In this document: positions 19,575 to 24,885 of the stretch, piece after piece
How the letters are laid out: each line of letters opens with the position of its first letter
Numbering within the stretch: the stretch's first letter is position 1
DNA from: Haplosporangium gracile
Taxonomy: Eukaryota; Mortierellomycota; Mortierellomycetes; Mortierellales; Mortierellaceae
Length of the DNA stretch: 24,885 nt
Assembly (NCBI GenBank): GCA_015499985.1
Contig: JAAAUF010000629.1
Location: forward strand, 1 to 24,885
Reading direction: 5' to 3'
Notes under the pieces: model-generated
The model's database searches: none
Seen by the model: only the letters and a program-made list of their open reading frames with translations
What the model was told of the DNA's origin: nothing
Made by a program: the position numbers and the translations under genes

Positions 19575-22500
19575 ATGGATAACATCGTCAACCCCACCAC
19601 CATCACCATCGGTCTCATGGTCGCTGGAGTAGGAGCCGTCTACGTCTACCAGAACGTGGTCGAGCCCCAGGCAAAACTCCAGCGCGCTGTCTTGGCCGAG
19701 CAGGCTCAGAAGGAACTTTTGGAGGAGCATGAGTCTGAAGCTGCTAAGCGTGGAAACAAGAAACAGCCCAAGAAGAAGTACGTTTCCACCTGTTGTTCTT
19801 TTTTCTTCTTTTCTTCATTTTTTTTGTTTTCTTTTGATGCTTGGGGAAATGTTTTAGCTCTCACTTTTGTTTACGGCAAGAGCAGAAAGGTGGTTCTTTA
19901 TGATCGTTGACAGGATGGAGAAAAAGGGAACAACAATCATGCCTTTACTTTTCATCCTGGAGTCATTTGTTATGATTGTTAACGGGAGGAGGAAAAGGAG
20001 AGCCAACAAGGGGACAACAATAACGCTTTTTTTCCCCTGTTATGTCGTTAACGAGGGATGAGAGAGAAAAAAAAGGGACGCCTTTTCTTTCATTCTTGGA
20101 TTCTCTGTTGATTGTTAACGAGAGCAGGGAAAGAAAGGGGACACGATTGCGCTTTCCTTTCATTGTGTTAAACTTTCCGGGTTTTGTTTGTTTTCTTCCT
20201 TCCTCCTTTTGCCCCTTTTGTAACCCCACGCCAGGAATGAACAAAAGCTGCTATGCGCTTGAACCATATTCAAGGAGAATGAAAGGGGTCATTGTTCTGA
20301 AGAAGGGCACTGAAAAAGGGACAAAACAACGAAATGGTTTGTCAAGTCTTTGTTCAAAGAACCTTTTGGTGGCAAGGAAGTACCACGCAACAGCCTATTT
20401 TTGTCTTTGGTGTTGCTGGTGATGTTGTACAACGTGTTTTGCGCTCAACTTGACGAGCAAAGTGGATCTCCACAAAGAAATTGAATGTGAGAGAAACGAG
20501 GAAGGAGGGCGGATGTTGTGCAATCATAAGATAAAGGGAATAAGATAGCAGCCGTACCCTGGGAAAATGACGATTCTCAGTATTTCAGCCCTGGACAAAG
20601 AGCTGTTCCCGTCGACAATAAGGAAAAAGCAACAACAAAAATAGGCGGTGCAGGATGATACAACGTCATTGCGGGAACCATTGTTTTTTCTTTGTTCCTT
20701 GTACTTCCATCAAGTGTTCGACTGGGAGCATGTCGTTGGGAGCGTTTTGTGGTCAAATGGGAAGAAAATACATTCGATAGGACACGGGAAGAACCTTGTT
20801 TTTCATTCACCCACATCCTCCTACTCCTGGCATGTCCACTGATCTAACCAGTCAAATTTTTACTTCGTCTTTGAACTTTAGGCCCGTCCAGGGAGGAGCT
20901 CGCCTCAAGAAGACTGCCGAGGACAACGACACTACCAACGCCGATGAGGTCGTCGACGAGAGAGTCGTCTCCTACAACCCCTACGATCTCCTCGATGCCA
21001 CTCCTGCCCAGCCCATGAGCAAGAAGGCTGCCAAGAAGGCTGCCGCCGCTGCCAAGGCTGCTGCCCCTGCCTCTACCTCTGCCCCTGTCGCTGCCCCTGT
21101 CCCCATTATTGAGAAGGTCGAGAAGATCGAGGTTGCCACCCTTGCCCCTGTCAAGATCTCGAGCCCCGTTGTTACCCCCGTCACTGCTTCTGTCGATATC
21201 GTCCAGCCCAAGGTCGAGGAGCCCAAGGTCTCTGCCAAGAAGACCAAGAAGGCTGCCAAGACTGCTGCCGCTGCCGCCGAGCCCGTCAAGGTCGCTGAAC
21301 CCGTCAAGGTGGCTGAGCCCGTCAAGGTCGCTGAACCCGTCAAGGTGGCTGAGCCCGTCAAGATTGCTGAACCAGTCAAGGTCGCTGAGCCCGTCAAGGC
21401 CAAGGCTGTCGAAAAAACTGTTGTTATCGAGAAGGTTGTCCCCAACGAGGAGTTCGAGGCCCTTCGCGCTGTTTTGGCTGCCAAGGACAAGGAGATTGCT
21501 GCTGCCACTGCCCAGATTGAGAAGACCAAGGCCCAGGTCGAGACTCTCCAGAAGCAATTGGATGCCAACAACGAAGTCGTCAAGGCCGCCAAGAAGACCG
21601 AGAGCCGAGCCCAGTCCATCGACTCCAAGATCGAGTCGCTCAATTTTACCAACTCCCTTTTAGTCAAGCAGCTCGCTGTCGAGAAGGAGAACATTAAGAT
21701 TGCTCAGGAGCAGGCTGCCAAGGCTTCGGAAAAGTCGGGACGTGCCGCCGAGTTGGAGCAGCAGATTCAGGATCTTCAGCAGAGCCGCGTCCATCTTGGC
21801 GCTCAGATGGATCGTATGAACGAGATCAACCACGAATTGAAGCAGAAGCTTGCCCGCGTCGAGAACGATGCGCAACAGATGTCGCGCAGCGTCATGGATG
21901 CTGAGCACCGCGCCGAGGCTGCCTTGAGGGAGCGCAACGAGATTCACCACAAGTGCTCGATGATCTTGACCGAGAAGGATTCCAGAATTGCCGGACTCGA
22001 GGCTGACTACCGATCGTTGGAGGGTGAGTTCGAGAACTCAAAGCTGCAAGTTGAGCAGTACGCCGACGCCGTCAGCCATGCCGAGGAGGTTTCCCGCAGC
22101 CAGGCGGAGTCGTTCGAGGGCGAGAAGCACTCTTTGATTGAGGAGATTGATATACTCCGCAGCCAGCTCGTCCAGGAGTCGGACAAGGTTGCCCAGAAGG
22201 AGACCGAGGTCAAGCGTGCCCAGGATGAGCTCAAGGCCTTGTCGTCCAAGCACGAGGAGCACGTCAACGTTCTTTCGACCAAGGAGTCTTCTCTCTCTGC
22301 CAAGGAGACTGAGCTCACCGCTAAGGTTGCTGAGTTGTCTGCTGCCAAGGAGAATATTGCCACTGCGGAGTCTGGATTGACCCAGGCCAAGAGCGAGATC
22401 GCCGCCAAGGATGCCCAGATCAAGGAGCTCCAAGGCAATCACGCCACCGCCATCAGCACCCAGCAAGAGCAATTTGACCACTTGACCAAGGAGTTGGAGA

Positions 22501-23462
22501 CCTCCAACAACCAGATCGCTTCGTTGGTTGAAAAGCAGGAGACCCTCAACGCCCGCATTGTCGAGTTGACCGAGAGGGCCAACGAGAACACCAAGAAGGC
22601 TGAGGAGCAGTCTGCTACTTTGAACAAGCGTATTGAGGAGTTGAAGAAGGAGGTTGCCGCCAAGGAGACCAGCCACAAGTCTGTCATCACCGAGAAGGAG
22701 ACCCTTGCTACCGAGTTGGCCACTGTTGCTGCCTCGCACGAGACTGCCAAGAAGGCTCATGATGTTGTCCACAAGGAGAAGGCCGATCTCGAGGCTGCTG
22801 TTGCTGCCAAGACTGCCGAAATCGAGACTTTGATCAAGGAGAAGGAGACCCTCGCCAAGGAGCACTCTTTCAAGTCCGAGTCGACCGATGCTTTGAACAA
22901 GGAAAAGGAGACCCTCTCTGCCGCTGTTGCTACCAAGTCTGCCGAGGTCGAGACCTTGTTCAAGGAGAAGCAGGCCCTCGCTGCCGAGAAGGATGCTTTG
23001 ACTGCTGAGCTCTCTGCTGCCATTGAGGCCAAGAAGTTTGTCGATGCCGAGTTGGAGACTTTGATTGAGGCTTCGGAGGTGACCAAGGGTGAGTTGGAGG
23101 CCGAACAGGCTGTGTTGTCTGCCCGCGTCGCCCAGTTGGAGTCTGAGTTGAGCCAGGCCCAGGCTCAGGCCACCAAGGTTAACGTTGCTGCTGCTGCCAC
23201 CAACGGTGCCACTACCAGTAACGGTGCCGCTGCCAGTGACAAGGTTGTTGTTGAGGAGGCCGAGTCTGTGGAGGAGGACAACAACAACGAGGAGGGTGAG
23301 GAAAACGACTCTGTTGAGGGTGATGCCAATGTGCCCAACGGTGAGAAGAAGAAGAAGAAGAAGAAGAAGAAGAGCAAGAAGTCTGCCGCCGCCGCTGCCG
23401 GAGCTACGGAGGACAAGATTGATGTTCAGGAGAAGGAGGGTGTTGCTGTTGCCACCTTTTAA
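19575..23462 (+). CDS. Membrane-anchored long coiled-coil protein, possibly p180/kinectin-like (2 exons)
   Basis: The exons are 19575-19777 and 20882-23462 (2784 nt, 927 residues). The join AA|G keeps a Lys-rich run in frame and uses a GTACGT donor and a TTTAG acceptor. One hydrophobic segment (about 8-25) follows a nine-residue N-terminus with no basic residues. It is followed by a basic and acidic linker, SYNPYDLL, an Ala/Lys-rich stretch, seven EPVKVA-type repeats (201-242), a long heptad-rich coiled coil (about 250-840), an acidic Glu/Asn region and a nine-Lys tract near the C-terminus. The order (N-terminal anchor, basic repeats, long coiled coil) resembles the animal ER ribosome- and kinesin-binding proteins RRBP1/p180 and kinectin, but that is architectural similarity only and I cannot claim homology. 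The strong bias to C-, G- and AAG-type codons suggests high expression. The gene model is firm; function is unknown. Confidence 0.82.
19778..20881 (+). other. Long (1104 nt) intron of the coiled-coil gene
   Basis: This is the longest intron in the window. It separates the membrane anchor exon from the rest of the protein. It carries a diverged tandem repeat array (19906-20180) and no open frame that I consider coding. A second promoter, or an alternative start within exon 2, would give a soluble form; the sequence does not show one clearly. Confidence 0.75.
19906..20180 (+). repeat. Four diverged ~70-bp tandem repeats in an intron
   Basis: Units start at about 19906, 19978, 20047 and 20114 (72, 69, 67 and about 67 bases). 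Each begins GTTAACG or a close variant, continues with a G/A-rich block and GGGAC or GGGAACA, and ends in a T-rich block with TTTCAT and often TGTTATG or TGTTGATT. Copies differ at many positions and by small indels, so the duplication is old. Confidence 0.65.
21279..21404 (+). repeat. Seven 18-bp coding repeats (EPVKVA)
   Basis: Each unit encodes E-P-V-K plus two residues. Copies 1 and 3 are identical in DNA, as are copies 2 and 4 (GAG/GAA and GTC/GTG alternate), so a 36-bp double unit was duplicated. Copies 5-7 are more diverged. Confidence 0.9.
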
Positions 23463-23662
23463 GTACAACGAGGATGGGCATGATCCATGTATATTCTAAG
23501 TTTTTTTTTTTTTTCTGTCTTATTCTATTTCTTCGTCAGTTTTTCTATGCTTTCTATCTTTCTTTCTTTGTTCTTTATTGCACTCCTTTCTGTTCAATAC
23601 TAAACCTCCTTTCCTCCGTAATCAGCTTTCTCTTGCCATCCCCTTTACACTTGTTTACTACG

Positions 23663-23668
23663 AATAAA
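23663..23668 (+). terminator. Candidate polyadenylation signal of the coiled-coil gene
   Basis: AATAAA occurs about 200 bases after the stop codon at 23460-23462, on the same strand and after a T-rich 3' UTR. The distance is acceptable but not proof of use. Confidence 0.4.
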
Positions 23669-23960
23669 AAAAGCGGTGCGAATTCGCATCCTCGCTAGAT
23701 TTTTCTATGCCTACGAAAATCACGATTTGATTGCGCGTGCAGGAATAGAGGGTGGACTGGCAAGCACGTTGAGAGCTATTTGCTTTTGAAAGAAAAGAAG
23801 AGGGATCGTCAAACATTTCTTTTTCAATCTTCGCTCGTTAGTGGCACAAATACGAAAAAGTTTCTCTTTCACATTTATTTTTTCTCTCTTCGCAACCCTG
23901 TATTCTCCATTTGTTATTCAGGTTCTTGGTCGTGGCGGCAGGTGGGGTTGTTGGTAGTTC
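23669..23960. other. Gap before the right-edge relic
   Basis: No feature is seen apart from T-rich stretches. It lies between the end of the coiled-coil gene (+) and the stop codon of the - strand coding relic. Confidence 0.4.
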
Positions 23961-24874
23961 CTAGCTTTTCCATTCTGCAAGTAATTTGTCGTACCGCTCA
24001 AGTTCCTTATACACATCTCTTGTGTTGATAAAATAATCGTTCCTGACAAACCAGTCCTTGATAGGCGGCGCTGCCTGGACCTGGACATTCGTTGATGCTA
24101 TTAGATCTCCTGAAGCCATCGGATCCTGTGCTGCTGCGTTCTCTCTGTGTCTCTTGAAGGACGCGGGCAACGCTCCCCACGGTCTGAATTTTCGAGACAT
24201 ATGTATTGGCGGCGCTGGCGTAGCTGACGACACGGGTCGAATAGCTTGAGGTCGGTGATTATCGAGTTTGGAGGATGGCGGCCGCTGTGGGCTAGGATGC
24301 ACGACTGATTGTTGACATTGATGTTGTTGATGCTGAAAAGGCGGAGAGACGATTGACTGCGGCATCCCATGACTGAAGAAAGGTTGAATTCCAGGGAAAT
24401 AAGGCTGGAAGCCAAAATATGGGAGTCTCTCGAGCGCGTCCCGTACCACCGCGTACATCTTCTCGATCGCGTCTAGTCCAGTTGTTTTGCTCGTGCTGGT
24501 TCGTGAAGCAGTCCTCAAAGTCATCCAGCCTCTTATAGATGGCGGCCAATGCTAGTTTGGTATCAGAGACTTCATTTGCTTGCGCCAAGTTTCAGGCTTG
24601 GAGAGCCACCGTCAGATTGGACGGAAAGTCGGCAGGCACGTCAGTCTCCCGCCGCTTTAAAGACATCGCAACATCCTCCTTGAGAGTAACATTCGGCAGC
24701 GCTCTGCAACAGCACTCGGTGTAATCGGAGCATCAGTCGCAGTACATGCTTCTTGTTGCAACATTGCGGCAGAGCGGTCGCCTTGTTCATCTTTAAGCGG
24801 TTGGGGTTGGGTTCAAACGCGTATGGCTCGATGTCGTCCAGATTGTCGTTATTGTTCGGGTCGAATTCATTCAT
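23961..24874 (-). pseudogene. Frameshifted coding relic, family unknown
   Basis: Read on the - strand, protein-like sequence passes through successive frames. It opens with ATG at 24874 (MNEFDPNNND, 28 residues to about 24791), continues in a second frame (KDEQGDRSAAMLQQEA, to about 24690) and then a third (NVTLKEDVAMSLKRRETD to about 24478), with an in-frame TGA at 24592-24594. It ends in a fourth segment (LDAIEKMYAVVRDALERL onward) that runs to TAG at 23961. The steps happen within a few bases, too short for introns, so this looks like a pseudogene with three frameshifts and one stop. The last part is Gln/Pro/His-rich in its middle and ends in a charged helix-like segment (DVYKELERYDKLLAEWKS). 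A faint likeness to the GCR1_C domain found in some fungal Crypton-type elements is speculative. The long open frame 23961-24524 could still encode a shorter protein. Confidence 0.5.
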
Positions 24875-24885
24875 TTCCTGATCGC

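Noticed and set aside
20844..21694. Two overlapping 237-residue - strand frames
   Set aside because: Both mirror the Ala/Lys/Val-rich repeats of the + strand gene and show no domain of their own.
22038..23468. A 476-residue open frame on the - strand opposite the coiled-coil gene
   Set aside because: It is Leu/Gly/Ser-biased and is explained by the strong codon bias of the coiled-coil gene on the other strand.

Overview
This window is a eukaryotic nuclear contig, most likely from an early-diverging filamentous fungus of the Mortierella type (Mucoromycota sensu lato). The support is the spliceosomal introns with GTAAGT/GTATGT donors and TAG/CAG acceptors, long T tracts, abundant microsatellites, and protein families typical of such fungi (copper radical oxidase, FAD monooxygenase, mitochondrial Etr1). 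The genus is inferred, not proven. No operons, CRISPR arrays, rRNA or tRNA genes were seen.

Layout. Two + strand genes open the window: a uridine-phosphorylase-like nucleoside phosphorylase (583-2087, 3 exons) and a recombination mediator of the Swi5 family with a very long N-terminal extension (2591-5248, 4 exons). Facing them is an 8-exon FAD-dependent monooxygenase on the - strand (5686-9407), which includes an 11-nt microexon. A 2.1 kb gap follows, holding possible decayed coding sequence. Next is ribosomal protein uS15/RPS13 on the + strand (11526-12438), whose last 11 residues lie on a 34-nt second exon. Convergent to it on the - strand are a possible small unrecognised gene (12785 to about 13100), the mitochondrial enoyl thioester reductase Etr1/MECR (13183-14983, 4 exons) and a copper radical oxidase (15298-17804, 3 exons). 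After a microsatellite-rich divergent intergenic region, the + strand carries a 927-residue membrane-anchored coiled-coil protein (19575-23462) with a 1.1 kb intron. The right edge holds a frameshifted, stop-containing - strand coding relic (23961-24874).

The genes do not form an obvious pathway. They look like ordinary neighbouring loci: nucleoside salvage, DNA recombination, redox enzymes, translation, mitochondrial fatty acid synthesis, extracellular H2O2 production and probable ER organisation. Gene models were built by hand. Exon joins were accepted only where donor, acceptor, reading phase and family similarity agreed, and the exon lengths of all seven main models sum to multiples of three. 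I found no convincing new multi-gene system. The items most worth a second look are the microexon that carries the GD-x-x-H flavin motif, the RD/RE-rich Swi5 extension, the p180-like coiled-coil protein with its repeat-bearing intron, and the relic at the right edge.
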